A DNA stretch of 64,000 nt from Onishia taeanensis (GCF_003268885.1 NZ_QLSX01000011.1:62001-126000); one strand, 5' to 3'; shown: positions 18,263 to 27,570, numbered from the stretch's first letter. Made by a program: numbers and translations. Notes: a model not told the origin generated them from the sequence alone.

Positions 18263-18880
18263 TCAGCTCGCCTCGTCGCCCAGCAGCCAGTCATCAAGCT
18301 GACGATGCACTTCATCGACGCCCTGACGCTTGAGCGCCGAGAACAGCTGGACCGACACTAAGTCCTCCCACTCCCGCAGCCGGCCGCGCACGTTATGCAG
18401 GGCGTTCTTGGCCGCCCCCGGCTTCAGCTTGTCGGCCTTGGTCAGCAGAATGCGAACCGCCATGTCCTTATCGTCGGCCCAGCCCAGCATCATCTCGTCG
18501 AACTCGGTCAGCGGATGGCGCACGTCCATCAGCAGCACCAGGCCACGCAGCGATTCACGTTCCTGCAGGTACTCCGCCAGGTGGCGCTGCCACTCGAGCT
18601 TGACCTGCTCCGGCACCTTGGCATAACCATAACCGGGAAGGTCCACCAGACGGCACTCTTCGCCGTTGGCGAGGCCGAAGAAGTTGATCAGCTGGGTGCG
18701 GCCCGGCGTCTTGGAGGTCCGCGCTAACGCTTTCTGCTGCGTCAGGGCATTGATGGCGCTGGATTTTCCAGCATTGGAGCGGCCGGCAAAGGCCACTTCA
18801 ACGCCCAGGTCCGGCGGGCACTTGGCAAGCGTCGGCGCACTGGTGAGGAAACGGGCAGTCTGATAATTGAGACGCGGCAT
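18263..18880 (-). CDS. engB: Ribosome-biogenesis GTPase EngB (YihA/YsxC)
   Basis: A 205-residue small GTPase needed for large-subunit ribosome assembly. G1 is 'GRSNAGKSS' at residues 33-41, G2 'KTPGRT', G3 '[10 protein letters not shown]', and G4 'TKADKL'. I chose ATG 18880 ([12 protein letters not shown]), giving the usual family length; a TTG 42 bases earlier is rejected. It is monocistronic and divergent from the cytochrome c4 gene. Confidence 0.95.
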   Translation of the reverse strand: MPRLNYQTARFLTSAPTLAKCPPDLGVEVAFAGRSNAGKSSAINALTQQKALARTSKTPGRTQLINFFGLANGEECRLVDLPGYGYAKVPEQVKLEWQRHLAEYLQERESLRGLVLLMDVRHPLTEFDEMMLGWADDKDMAVRILLTKADKLKPGAAKNALHNVRGRLREWEDLVSVQLFSALKRQGVDEVHRQLDDWLLGDEAS

Positions 18881-18922
18881 GATCGGTGGGAATCCTGAGG
18901 CTTGACGGCGACTATCGGGCAA

Positions 18923-18951
18923 TTCAAGTTGCTAGATGAACTGGCTATACT
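18923..18951 (+). promoter_or_regulatory. Possible sigma-70 promoter for cytochrome c4
   Basis: TTCAAG, a 17-base spacer and TATACT lie about 170 bp upstream of the cytochrome c4 start and point toward it. The -35 box is imperfect. Confidence 0.35.
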
Positions 18952-19117
18952 GCAGTTTCTAATATCTGCGGCATAGAGAGGGTTAGTGTACCACCGCGCT
19001 CTCACCGACCGCGAACCGCGCCCTGACGGTTAGGCCGCGCTCATGACACGGCGTTCCCACCGGGGACGTACCGGTCAATTACGGACAGGCATCACGTTTA
19101 GGCAGAGTGGATTTGCG

Positions 19118-19738
19118 ATGAGAAAGTTACTGGCACTGGTAAGCTTGGCCATCACCCTGAGCGCAGGCGGCGTGGCCCAGGCCGAACTCAAGGGCGATCC
19201 GGCAGCGGGTCGCGAAATGGCGCAAAGCTGCGCCGCCTGTCACGGAGCCGAAGGGATCAGTGCCGTGGGCATGTTCCCGAACCTCGCGGGGCAGCAGGCG
19301 TCGTATCTGGCCAAGCAGATCAGGGATATCCGCGACGGCAATCGGGTGGTGGCGCAGATGGCCGGACAGGTCGATAACTTCTCCGACCAGGATGCCGCCG
19401 ACGTGGCCGCCTACTTTGCCGGCAAGACGCCGAACCTCGGCCAGGTCGATGCACAGCCAGAGGTCATCGACCGCGGCGAGCAACTCTACCGTGCCGGCGA
19501 CATCGCCAAGGGCATCCCGGCCTGTACCGCCTGCCATAGCCCCACCGGACAGGGCATCGGCACCGCTGCCTATCCGGCGCTGTCCGGCCAGAAGACCGAC
19601 TACATCGTGTCCACGCTTCAAGCCTTCGCGGCCGGCGAACGGGCCAACGATCCCAACGCCATGATGCGCACCATTGCCGGCAAGATGAGCGATGATGACA
19701 TGCAGGCGGTCTCCCAGTACGTGCTGGGCCTGCATTAA
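19118..19738 (+). CDS. Cytochrome c4, diheme periplasmic c-type cytochrome
   Basis: A 206-residue periplasmic electron carrier. A signal peptide (residues 1-22, ...VAQA) precedes two tandem cytochrome c domains with heme-binding CAACH (C38, C41, H42) and CTACH (C136, C139, H140). Distal Met ligands are probably in 'QMAG' and 'MMRTIAGKM'. Such proteins donate electrons to cbb3-type or other terminal oxidases. ATG 19118 was chosen because it begins the signal peptide. In many gammaproteobacteria this gene sits between engB and dsbA, as here. Confidence 0.93.
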   Translation: MRKLLALVSLAITLSAGGVAQAELKGDPAAGREMAQSCAACHGAEGISAVGMFPNLAGQQASYLAKQIRDIRDGNRVVAQMAGQVDNFSDQDAADVAAYFAGKTPNLGQVDAQPEVIDRGEQLYRAGDIAKGIPACTACHSPTGQGIGTAAYPALSGQKTDYIVSTLQAFAAGERANDPNAMMRTIAGKMSDDDMQAVSQYVLGLH

Positions 19739-19833
19739 GGCCTGTATCAAGACAGCCGCCAGGCAGCCTTCGGCGCCTGACAGCACTATGAACGAACCTG
19801 TGTGAGGGCCTGACGCCAGCGCAGATCTGATGA

Positions 19834-19856
19834 GGGCGGCCCGAGGGTCGCCCTTT
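19834..19856 (+). terminator. Probable terminator after cytochrome c4
   Basis: GGGCGGC and GTCGCCC arms (one G-T pair) with a 6-nt loop are followed by only three T. Confidence 0.55.
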
Positions 19857-20035
19857 GCGTTGAGGTACCCCACGTCGAGGCCATGGCATCAGCGGGCATC
19901 GCTAATGGAACCCTGTCGCCCGGCCGGGCTCAAAGCCTGTGGCTGGGGCTCACCCCGCCGGCATTTCCTGTTACCTTTGTGGATATCCTAACGGTTCCGC
20001 GATCCGTACAAGCCTTTTCAAGGAGAGTCTGTCGC

Positions 20036-20674
20036 ATGTTCAAGACACTAAGCGTTGCCCTTATCGGCCTCGGCATGTCCACCCTGGCCATGGCGGCCCC
20101 GACGGTTGCCGGTCAGCACTATGAGGTGCTGGATGAACCGGTACCGACCCGCGTCGAGGACGGCCAGATCGCGGTCACTGAAGCGTTCTGGTACGGCTGC
20201 CCGCACTGCTACAAGCTCGAGGAACCGCTTAACGCCTGGGTGTCAGAACTGCCCGATGACGTCACCTTCCAGCGCATGCCGGCCACCATGGGCGGTGCCT
20301 GGAACCGTCACGCCATGGCCTTCTATGCCGCCAAGCAGTTGGGCATCCAGGAAGCGATACACGATGATTTCTTCAATGCGATCCACCAGGACGGCAAGCA
20401 ACTGACCGACCCCGAAGAGATCGCTGCCTTCTTCAGCGACTACGGCGTCAGCGAGCAAGACGCGCTCGATGCGCTGAACTCTTTCGGCGTCAAGAGCCAG
20501 GTCAACCAGGCCCATGCCCGCATGCGCGCCATGCAGCTAATGGGCGTGCCGGCCCTGATCGTCGACGGCCGCTACGTGATCACTCCGTCAAGCGCCGGCA
20601 GCCTTGAGAATATGCCACAGATTGCCGGGGAGCTGATCGACCAGGTCCGCGAGGAACGTGACGACGCCTCATGA
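20036..20674 (+). CDS. dsbA: Thiol:disulfide interchange protein DsbA
   Basis: A 212-residue periplasmic oxidase that introduces disulfides into exported proteins. Signal peptide residues 1-20 (...AMA). The thioredoxin active site is CPHC at residues 55-58 in 'WYGCPHCY', the classical DsbA dipeptide. The cis-Pro loop is 'GVPALIV'. A helical insert lies between these, as in DsbA. AAGGAGA is about 11 nt before the ATG at 20036. It could share a transcript with the following EEP hydrolase gene. Confidence 0.95.
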   Translation: MFKTLSVALIGLGMSTLAMAAPTVAGQHYEVLDEPVPTRVEDGQIAVTEAFWYGCPHCYKLEEPLNAWVSELPDDVTFQRMPATMGGAWNRHAMAFYAAKQLGIQEAIHDDFFNAIHQDGKQLTDPEEIAAFFSDYGVSEQDALDALNSFGVKSQVNQAHARMRAMQLMGVPALIVDGRYVITPSSAGSLENMPQIAGELIDQVREERDDAS

Positions 20675-20711
20675 GCGAGATAAACGCTTCCAGGCGCGGG
20701 GTAAGGTTGCC

Positions 20712-21527
20712 ATGAGCCACGCCATGTCCCGCGCCGAAGGCCATCGGCTGCATCGCGACGGCCACCGCCTGCGCCTGCTGACCTTCAACCTGCAGGTCGG
20801 CATTCAGACCTCGGCGTATCACCATTACCTGACCCGCAGCTGGCAGCACCTGCTGCCGCACCCTCGCCGTCTCGATCGTCTGACGATGATGAGCGACGTG
20901 CTCAGGGACTTTGACCTCGTCGGCCTGCAGGAGGTCGACGGAGGCAGCTTTCGGTCCGGCCACGTCAACCAGGTCGAGTACCTGGCCCGCAAGGCCGGTT
21001 TTCCCCATCACTATCAGCAGCTTAATCGCAATCTGGGCCGGGTCGCCCAGCACAGCAATGGTCTGCTCTCGCGGCTCACGCCCACGCGGCTCATGGAGCA
21101 TCGCCTACCCGGCACCCTACCCGGGCGAGGCGCCATCCATGCCCGTTTCGGCACCGGCCCCAACGCCCTGCACCTGTTCGTCGCCCACCTGGCGCTGGGC
21201 TATCGCGCCCGTTCTCGTCAGTTGGATTACCTGAGCGAGATCATCAGTCCGCTTAACCATGTGGTGGTGATGGGCGATCTGAACTGCACCCCCGAACAGC
21301 TGCACTCTCACTCACGGTTCTGCGCCTCCTTGCCGCTAGATCCGGTGCTTCCCCCGCTGAGCTATCCGTCTTGGCAGCCGCGACGGGCGCTGGATCACAT
21401 CCTGCTCTCCAGGTCCCTCGACGCCACCGAGGTGCGCGTGCTCGATCAGCTGTTTTCCGACCATCTGCCGATCGCCGTCGATATCACCCTGCCAGAGGCA
21501 TGCTACGCCGCCCTGGGCAATAGGTAA
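20712..21527 (+). CDS. Endonuclease/exonuclease/phosphatase (EEP) family protein
   Basis: A 271-residue soluble enzyme of the EEP fold. Metal and catalytic residues appear in order: Asn in 'TFNLQVG', Glu in 'GLQEVDGG', His in 'VAHLALG', Asp/Asn in 'VMGDLNCTP', and 'SDHLPIAVDI' at the end. Substrate cannot be told: nucleic acid, phosphoinositide or sphingomyelin-type phosphodiesters are all possible in this fold. I chose ATG 20712, preceded by GGGTAAGG; a GTG at 20658 would overlap dsbA. It follows dsbA closely. Confidence 0.82.
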   Translation: MSHAMSRAEGHRLHRDGHRLRLLTFNLQVGIQTSAYHHYLTRSWQHLLPHPRRLDRLTMMSDVLRDFDLVGLQEVDGGSFRSGHVNQVEYLARKAGFPHHYQQLNRNLGRVAQHSNGLLSRLTPTRLMEHRLPGTLPGRGAIHARFGTGPNALHLFVAHLALGYRARSRQLDYLSEIISPLNHVVVMGDLNCTPEQLHSHSRFCASLPLDPVLPPLSYPSWQPRRALDHILLSRSLDATEVRVLDQLFSDHLPIAVDITLPEACYAALGNR

Positions 21528-21686
21528 GACCAATTCCTTCGACCAATGGATAAGTGCTTGGCATAACAGCGCTTGGGCAAATCACGTACACTCATCGACC
21601 ATGGTGGTAGTGACCACCCGCCCGGCTTGCCATCGCTGGCGAGCCTGCGGCGTAGACCTCCGTTGGATACCCAAAGCGAGACTCCC

Positions 21687-22241
21687 ATGCCCCCCTCTTC
21701 CACTCTGCCGGGCATCTTTGCCAGGCTTGACCAGGCCTCCGAATGGCTGGGCAAAAGCCTGGCCTGGTTGATCCTGATCATGATGCTGATCCAGTTCCTG
21801 ATCGTGGTGCTGCGCTACGCCTTCAACTTCAACAGCATCCCCATGCAGGAATCGGTGATGTACATGCATGCCAGCGTCTTCATGCTGGCCGCCGGCTATA
21901 CCCTCAAGCACGACGGTCATGTGCGGGTGGATATCTTCTATCGCGCCATGACGGCGCGCAAGAAAGCGCTCGTTGACCTCCTCGGCACCCTCTTCCTGCT
22001 GCTGCCGGTGATGATCTTCGTGATCGTCTCGAGCCTTGGCTATGTCGATAAATCCTGGGCGATCCTTGAAGGCTCACCGGAATCCGGCGGTATCCCCGGC
22101 GTCTTCCTGCTCAAGACGCTGATCCCTGCCTTTGCTGGCCTGATGATTCTGCAGGGTCTCGTCGAGATCGCACGCAACGCCATGATCTTCACCGGGCGCC
22201 TGGCGCCGACCCACGATGACGACGCCGAGGAACTGCTGTAA
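21687..22241 (+). CDS. TRAP transporter small membrane subunit (DctQ family)
   Basis: A 184-residue inner-membrane protein with four predicted helices (about residues 28-50, 64-84, 105-130 and 145-165). The family motif region 'MQESVMYMHASVFMLAAGYTLKHDGHVRVD' is typical of DctQ (given here as a region at about residues 55-84). It forms the permease with the next gene. Start ATG 21687 gives the usual length. Its stop overlaps the large subunit start (TAATG), so the pair is translationally coupled. Confidence 0.92.
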   Translation: MPPSSTLPGIFARLDQASEWLGKSLAWLILIMMLIQFLIVVLRYAFNFNSIPMQESVMYMHASVFMLAAGYTLKHDGHVRVDIFYRAMTARKKALVDLLGTLFLLLPVMIFVIVSSLGYVDKSWAILEGSPESGGIPGVFLLKTLIPAFAGLMILQGLVEIARNAMIFTGRLAPTHDDDAEELL

Positions 22242-23644
22242 TGCTGGAATTCATGCCCCTGATCCTGTTCGCCGTCATCTGCGTGGTGCTGATGTTCGGT
22301 TTCCCGGTCGCCCTGTCGCTGGCAGGCACCGCGCTTGCCTTTGCCGGCTTCGGCATGGGCCTAGAAGCGCTTGGCATCAACGCCCACTTTGACCCCAGTT
22401 TCCTGTCGGCCTTCCCCAACCGCCTCTACGGCATCATGACCAACCAGACACTGCTGGCGGTGCCGCTGTTCGTGCTGATGGGCGTGTTGCTCGAGAAGTC
22501 GAAGGTTGCCGAGACCCTGCTTGATGCCATGGCATTGCTGTTCGGCTCGCTGCGCGGTGGCCTGGGCATCTCGGTGACCCTGGTCGGCATGATGCTGGCG
22601 GCCTCTACCGGCATCGTCGGTGCCACCGTAGTGACCATGGGCCTACTGTCGCTGCCGACCATGCTCAAACGCGGCTACAGCATGCCGCTCGCCACCGGCA
22701 CCATCTGCGCCACCGGCACCCTGGGCCAGATCATTCCGCCGTCGATCGCCCTGGTACTGCTGGGTGACGTGTTGTCCTCGGCCTATCAGCAGGCACAGCT
22801 GTCGATGGGTATCTTCAGCCCCAAGACCGTCTCGGTAGGTGATCTGTTCATGGGTGCCCTGGTGCCCGGTCTGATCCTGGTGGCGCTCTACATCGCCTAT
22901 GTCGCCTTCATCGCCTGGCTCAAGCCCGAGACGGCGCCGCCCGCCAACCGCGAAGAGCTGATGGAAGAGCTTGGCCACCAGGGCAGCCTGTTCACGCTGC
23001 TGCTCAAGGGACTGGTGCCGCCGATCATGCTGATCATCGCGGTGCTGGGCTCGATCCTCGGCGGCTTCGCCACGCCCACCGAGGCGTCGGCGGTGGGTGC
23101 CTTCGGCGCCCTGGTGCTGGCCCTGGCCTATCGCCAGCTGGACTTCAACACCCTCAAGGAAGCGCTCCGCTCCACTGCCCATGTCACCACCATGGTGTTC
23201 CTGATTCTGATCGGGGCGGCGTTGTTCTCACTGGTGTTCCGCGCCTTCGGCGGCGAGGAACTGATCCACGAGGTCTTCAACAACATGCCTGGCGGCGTGG
23301 TGGGAGCGACCCTGGTGGTGATGGTGGTGATCTTCCTGCTCGGCTTCATCCTCGACTTCATCGAGATCACCTTCGTGGTGGTGCCAATCGTCGGGCCGAT
23401 TCTGCTGGCCATGGGGCTCGACCCGATCTGGCTGGGCATCATGATCGCCATCAACCTGCAGACCTCATTCCTGACACCGCCCTTCGGCTTCGCGCTGTTC
23501 TACCTGCGTGGCGTAGCACCGGAGTCGGTACCGACATCGGCCATCTACCGAGGGGTCATCCCGTTCATCGGCCTGCAGTTGGGCATGCTGATCGCCCTGG
23601 CCTTCTTCCCGGAGCTTGCCACCTGGCTTCCAGCGCAATTCTGA
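22241..23644 (+). CDS. TRAP transporter large membrane subunit (DctM family)
   Basis: A 467-residue, about 12-helix sodium-coupled permease. Characteristic motifs: 'FPVALSLAGTALAF', 'VPLFVLMGVLLEKS', 'STGIVGATVVTMG' and 'IPPSIALVLLGDV', with 'TPPFGFALFYLRGVAP' near the C-terminus. The insert around residues 185-205 (AYQQAQLSMG) is seen in the TakM-like subgroup. It works with the small subunit upstream and the binding protein downstream; the M-then-P order separates the binding-protein gene by a 178-bp leader. Confidence 0.93.
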   Translation: MLEFMPLILFAVICVVLMFGFPVALSLAGTALAFAGFGMGLEALGINAHFDPSFLSAFPNRLYGIMTNQTLLAVPLFVLMGVLLEKSKVAETLLDAMALLFGSLRGGLGISVTLVGMMLAASTGIVGATVVTMGLLSLPTMLKRGYSMPLATGTICATGTLGQIIPPSIALVLLGDVLSSAYQQAQLSMGIFSPKTVSVGDLFMGALVPGLILVALYIAYVAFIAWLKPETAPPANREELMEELGHQGSLFTLLLKGLVPPIMLIIAVLGSILGGFATPTEASAVGAFGALVLALAYRQLDFNTLKEALRSTAHVTTMVFLILIGAALFSLVFRAFGGEELIHEVFNNMPGGVVGATLVVMVVIFLLGFILDFIEITFVVVPIVGPILLAMGLDPIWLGIMIAINLQTSFLTPPFGFALFYLRGVAPESVPTSAIYRGVIPFIGLQLGMLIALAFFPELATWLPAQF

Positions 23645-23679
23645 CCGATGCTGATTACATAAGAAGTGCATGAAGTTTC

Positions 23680-23804
23680 CCGGCACTCTTACAGTGCCGG
23701 CCCCGGGCCACTGGCCCAACTCGCATGCCGGTCCGCCTCGGCGGGCCTCTCGCACCACAATCCGTACAACAATCCGCAAAACAACCTGTACAACAATGCG
23801 CAAA
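23680..23804 (+). promoter_or_regulatory. Structured leader before the TRAP binding-protein gene
   Basis: Three elements follow one another: a perfect hairpin CCGGCACT/AGTGCCGG (23680-23700, loop CTTAC), a GGGCC/GGCCC hairpin just after (near 23705-23717), and an unstructured A/C-rich run. The hairpins lack T-runs, so they look more like mRNA processing or stability elements than terminators. Higher expression of binding protein than permease is a common need. Confidence 0.4.
23757..23804. repeat. Four-unit 12-nt tandem array in the leader
   Basis: Four consecutive 12-base units alternate between ACAATCCGTACA-like and ACAATCCGCAAA-like forms, ending 18 bp before the binding-protein ATG. Confidence 0.75.
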
Positions 23805-23822
23805 ATAACGAGAGGAAGTCGC

Positions 23823-24929
23823 ATGAAACTTAAATCACTCGTCGCCGCCGTGGCCATCAGCACCGCCGCCTCCGGCCTATTCCTGGTCTCCAGCGTGGAT
23901 AACACCGCTCAGGCTCAGGAAAACTTCGAATGGAAGATGGTCACCTCCTGGCCGAAAAACTTCCCGGGCGTCGGCCAAGGGCCGGAGCGCCTGGCCAAGC
24001 TGGTCGATGAAATGTCCAACGGACGTCTGACCATCGACGTCTACGGCGCCGGCCAGCTGGTGCCCGGCTTCGAGGTCTTCGACGCCGTCGCCGAAGGCAC
24101 CGCCGAACTCGGCCACTCCGCTTCCTACTACTGGAAAGGCAAGGCCCCGGCAGCCCAGTTCTTTGCGGCGGTGCCCTTCGGCATGAACGCCCAGGAAATG
24201 AACGCCTGGCTGCACTACGGCGGCGGCATGGAACTGTGGAACGAGCTCTACGAGCCGTTCGGCGTAGACGTCATGGTCGCCGGCGCGTCCGGCGTGCAGA
24301 TGGGGGGCTGGTTCAACAAGGAGATCAACTCCACCGCCGACCTGGACGGCCTCAAGATGCGCATGCCGGGCCTCGGCGGCGAGGTCATGAACCGCATGGG
24401 CGTGGCCATCGTCAACATGCCGGGCGGCGAGATCTTCACGTCGCTGCAGTCCGGTGCCATCGACGCCACCGAGTGGATCGGCCCGTACAACGACCTGGCC
24501 TTTGGCCTCTATCAGGCGGCCGACTACTACTACTATCCGGGCTGGCACGAGCCGACCGTGATGTTCGAGGCAATCGTCAACGACGAGGCCATGTCGTCGC
24601 TGCCGGCCGACCTGCAGGCGATCCTCAGGACCGCGATCCGTGACGTCAACGCCGACATGCTCGACGAATACACCGCGCGCAACAACGACGCTCTCGAGAC
24701 GCTGATCAACGAGCATGACGTCGAGCTGCGTCGCCTGCCGGACGACGTGCTGGCCCGGGCCAAGGAACTGTCCGCCGAGGTCGTCGCAGAGCTTGGCGAG
24801 TCCAGCGAGATGGCCAAGAAGATCTACGACTCCTACACCAGCTTCCAGGAGAAGGTCGTGAACTATCACGCCATCTCCGAGCAGGCCTACTACAACGCCC
24901 GCAACCCCGAGGGCGACACCACCGAGTAA
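23823..24929 (+). CDS. TRAP substrate-binding protein, TakP-like (2-oxoacid type)
   Basis: A 368-residue periplasmic binding protein. Signal peptide about residues 1-31. The mature start 'TSWPKNFPGVGQGPERLA' and the later 'WIGPYNDLAFGLYQAADYYYYPGWHEP' region are hallmarks of the TakP-like branch that binds 2-oxo acids such as pyruvate with a sodium ion. The conserved TRAP Arg is in 'GLKMRMPGLGG'. It delivers ligand to the DctQM permease encoded upstream. A terminator follows 20 bp after the stop. Ligand class is inferred from family resemblance. Confidence 0.9.
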   Translation: MKLKSLVAAVAISTAASGLFLVSSVDNTAQAQENFEWKMVTSWPKNFPGVGQGPERLAKLVDEMSNGRLTIDVYGAGQLVPGFEVFDAVAEGTAELGHSASYYWKGKAPAAQFFAAVPFGMNAQEMNAWLHYGGGMELWNELYEPFGVDVMVAGASGVQMGGWFNKEINSTADLDGLKMRMPGLGGEVMNRMGVAIVNMPGGEIFTSLQSGAIDATEWIGPYNDLAFGLYQAADYYYYPGWHEPTVMFEAIVNDEAMSSLPADLQAILRTAIRDVNADMLDEYTARNNDALETLINEHDVELRRLPDDVLARAKELSAEVVAELGESSEMAKKIYDSYTSFQEKVVNYHAISEQAYYNARNPEGDTTE

Positions 24930-24949
24930 GGCACACGCCGCTCAGATCA

Positions 24950-24976
24950 GGGCCACCCTCGGGTGGCCCTTTTTTT
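24950..24976 (+). terminator. Rho-independent terminator of the TRAP operon
   Basis: GGGCCACC/GGGTGGCCC hairpin with seven T, the same as the terminator at 1203-1229. Confidence 0.92.
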
Positions 24977-25062
24977 GTCCTCTCTTTGTGAGCCTGGGCT
25001 TTTCCCCCGAGGCCGTTGCATTAGATGTCCTTCCCTCTGACATTTCCCCCACGCGGCCGGCC

Positions 25063-25497
25063 TCACCCGGCGCAAAGCGGCGCCAGAAAGCGCTCGGCGA
25101 GCCACAGTACCAGCGCATAGCGTCCCCCCTTGGCGACCAGGATCCACAGCGTGGCCCGCCACCAGGGCAGCCGGAAAAGACCGGCCAGCACCGTCAGCGG
25201 ATCGCCGATCACCGGTGCCCAGGCCAGTAGCAGGCTTGTCTCGCCAAAGCGCCGGTAGCCCCGTTCGGCTCGCGCCAATGCCCGTGGAGAAACCGGAAAC
25301 CAGCGTCGATGCTGATAGTGGCGGGCATGCCGCCCCAGGGCCACGTTGATCAAGCTGCCAAGGGTATTCCCGGCAGTGGCCACGCTCCAAAGCGCCAGCG
25401 CCGGCTCGCCCTGGCACCACAGCCGCGCCAGCCAAAGCTCGGAGCCTCCAGGCAGCAGAGTGGCGCTGGCCAGCGCCACCAGGAAGAGGCTTAACAT
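25063..25497 (-). CDS. YqaA-family membrane protein
   Basis: A 144-residue inner-membrane protein with three to four hydrophobic segments. The middle motif 'AGNTLGSLINVALGR' and 'WAPVIGDPLTVLAGLFRLPWW' are typical of YqaA, a small branch of the DedA/SNARE-associated (VTT) superfamily. Family members are linked to membrane homeostasis and lipid flipping, but YqaA itself is uncharacterised. It is convergent with the TRAP operon and divergent from thiD. Confidence 0.82.
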   Translation of the reverse strand: MLSLFLVALASATLLPGGSELWLARLWCQGEPALALWSVATAGNTLGSLINVALGRHARHYQHRRWFPVSPRALARAERGYRRFGETSLLLAWAPVIGDPLTVLAGLFRLPWWRATLWILVAKGGRYALVLWLAERFLAPLCAG

Positions 25498-25560
25498 GGC
25501 CGGAAGCGCCGCGACTGGCGTATGCTGAGCGGCGTTTTCCGGCTAAAAGACGATGCCACG

Positions 25561-26391
25561 ATGTCCAACTCTCCTCGCATTCCCCATACCCTGACTATCG
25601 CAGGCTCTGACCCCTCGGGTGGCGCCGGCCTGCAGGGTGATATCAAGACGTTCTCGGCTCTCGGCACCTACGCGACCAATGTCATCACCGCGGTGATCGC
25701 ACAGAATACCCGCGGCGTGGCGGCGGTTCACCCGGTGCCTGCCGAGGTCATCCGCGAGCAGCTCGACAACCTGCTCGATGACGTATGCATCGATGCAGTC
25801 AAGATCGGCATGGTAGCCAGTCGCGAGGTAGCCGAGACGATACACGATGTCCTGATCCAGCGACGGCCCCGCTGGATCGTGCTCGACCCGGTCATGGTGG
25901 CCAAGAGCGGCGATATCCTGGTCGATGCCGACGGCATCCGGGCGGTGCGCGAGGTACTGGTGCCACTGGCCGACGTGATCACTCCCAACCTGCCCGAAGC
26001 CGCCGTGCTGCTGGATAGCGAGGTGCCACAGACTCCCGACGCCATGGAGGCAATGCTTCCCGGCCTGCAGTCGCTCAAGGCCCCCTATGTGCTGCTCAAG
26101 GGAGGGCACCTCGCCGGTGCCGCCTGCCCGGACCTGCTGGCCACTCCCACCGATAGCGCCTGGCTGCCGGCCCCGCGCGTGGCCACCGACAACCTGCACG
26201 GCACCGGCTGTGCGCTGTCCTCGGCGATTGCCGCCAAGCTGTCGCGTCTGCCGGCCGATGCCTCCCAGGCCGACATCGTGGCAGCCATTGGCGACGCCAA
26301 GCACTGGCTGCATGCCGGGCTGGAAGCCAGTCACCGTCTGCAGATCGGCAAGGGTCGCGGCCCTGTGCACCATTTTCATGCCTGGTGGTGA
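25561..26391 (+). CDS. thiD: Hydroxymethylpyrimidine/phosphomethylpyrimidine kinase
   Basis: A 276-residue ribokinase-fold kinase that phosphorylates HMP and HMP-P for thiamine synthesis. 'TIAGSDPSGGAGLQGDIKT' (residues 10-28) forms the substrate pocket, 'VLDPVMVAKSG' is the mid signature, and 'DNLHGTGCALSSAIAA' holds the anion hole and catalytic Asp region (the GTGC motif). The ATG at 25561 was chosen over an upstream in-frame ATG because family members start just before the first motif. No TPP riboswitch was seen upstream. Confidence 0.95.
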   Translation: MSNSPRIPHTLTIAGSDPSGGAGLQGDIKTFSALGTYATNVITAVIAQNTRGVAAVHPVPAEVIREQLDNLLDDVCIDAVKIGMVASREVAETIHDVLIQRRPRWIVLDPVMVAKSGDILVDADGIRAVREVLVPLADVITPNLPEAAVLLDSEVPQTPDAMEAMLPGLQSLKAPYVLLKGGHLAGAACPDLLATPTDSAWLPAPRVATDNLHGTGCALSSAIAAKLSRLPADASQADIVAAIGDAKHWLHAGLEASHRLQIGKGRGPVHHFHAWW

Positions 26392-26655
26392 CGCAGCGAC
26401 GAGGCAACGGATTCTGATCGAGGATGCGGCGAGAGCCTCCTGCGAGATGAGCGGGCATGAAAGGCTAGCGTAAATGCCCGGCGCACGCGGCTGACACTGA
26501 CATGAGTGGCTGACATGAGTGGCCGGCGTGATGCTTGACCTGTCCTGGCAGGACGCCATCGTCATGATCCGCCTTGCAGGCATCGGCAACTGCCACCATG
26601 CTGAAAACTGCCTGCCCCGCGCCGGCTGATGCGCGAGACGAGAGGGAGGGAGACC

Positions 26656-27501
26656 ATGACCCGCACCCTGCTGTTCGCCTGTGACCTGTCCGCCGAGAAC
26701 CGTGCCGCCTTCGGCCGGGCCATCCGCCTGGCGCTGGAGACCGGTACCCGACTCGATGTCCTTCACGTCCTCGACCCCTACCTGCCACATGCGGCCCTGC
26801 ATGACCTCGAGCAGGCAGTGATCGCCGACATGGAGCGCATGCTCACCGACATCCGCGAGGATTATGCGCTCCCCGCGCCGGAGTGCCTGATTCAGACGGT
26901 GACCGGCGCGCCCTATGCCGAGATCATTCGCGAGGCGCACGAACGCGAGGTCGAGATGATCGTGATGGGCGCCCACCGCAAGCGTGGCCAGCCCGACCTG
27001 GTTGCCGGTACCACTATGGCTCGGGTGCTGCGAGGGGCGCCTTGCCCGGTGATCTCGATCAGCCATCCGCCCACCCAGACCTGGCGCGATATCCTGGTAC
27101 CGGTGGACTTCTCGCTGACCTGTCGCAATGCCCTGCGCGAGACCCTCACGCGCTTCCCCGCCGCACATCTGACACTGCTGCATGCCTGGGAGCTGCCCGG
27201 TGAACGCGAGCTCGGCTCGACGCCGAACTATGCCCAGTGGCGCGATACCCGCGTGCGCCAGCTGCGCCGCCAGCTGCAGGCCGAGGTCGAGGCCCTGATG
27301 GCCACCCTCGACGACGTACCGGAACTGGAGCTTGAGCTCGAACAGGGTAACCCCGAGGCGGTGTTGATGAATCGCCTGCGCCGCCAGCCCCCGGACCTAT
27401 TGGCGCTGGGCAGCCGCGGTGACTGGCAGGCCAGGGGGCAGCTCAGCGAGCGACTGCTGGCCGAGCCCCACTGCGATGTCATGGTCTGTCGCGCCTGGTA
27501 A
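26656..27501 (+). CDS. Tandem-domain universal stress protein
   Basis: A 281-residue soluble protein with two Usp domains (residues 1-142 and 147-281). The first ends in 'GAHRKRGQPDLVAGTTMARVLRGAPCPV', resembling the ATP-binding G-2x-G-9x-G(S/T) motif only partly; the second has 'LGSRGDWQARGQLSERLLAEPHCDV'. Similar to UspE-type tandem proteins induced by stress. AGGGAGGGAGA lies just upstream of the ATG. The 264-bp gap before it contains a 13-bp direct repeat (TGACATGAGTGGC twice near 26500-26525) and no gene. Confidence 0.88.
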   Translation: MTRTLLFACDLSAENRAAFGRAIRLALETGTRLDVLHVLDPYLPHAALHDLEQAVIADMERMLTDIREDYALPAPECLIQTVTGAPYAEIIREAHEREVEMIVMGAHRKRGQPDLVAGTTMARVLRGAPCPVISISHPPTQTWRDILVPVDFSLTCRNALRETLTRFPAAHLTLLHAWELPGERELGSTPNYAQWRDTRVRQLRRQLQAEVEALMATLDDVPELELELEQGNPEAVLMNRLRRQPPDLLALGSRGDWQARGQLSERLLAEPHCDVMVCRAW

Positions 27502-27570
27502 GAGGCCTGCCGAACCTTTCCCCAGCCCTCGTGTCCTTACAGTGACCCTATTGCTGCTGGAGAGTGACGC

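Noticed and set aside
25500-25560. TPP riboswitch before thiD
   Set aside because: The leader is too short and lacks the conserved THI-box elements.
25543-27183. 546-codon minus-strand open frame across thiD and usp
   Set aside because: It spans two real genes and their intergenic region on the other strand with no recognisable protein.
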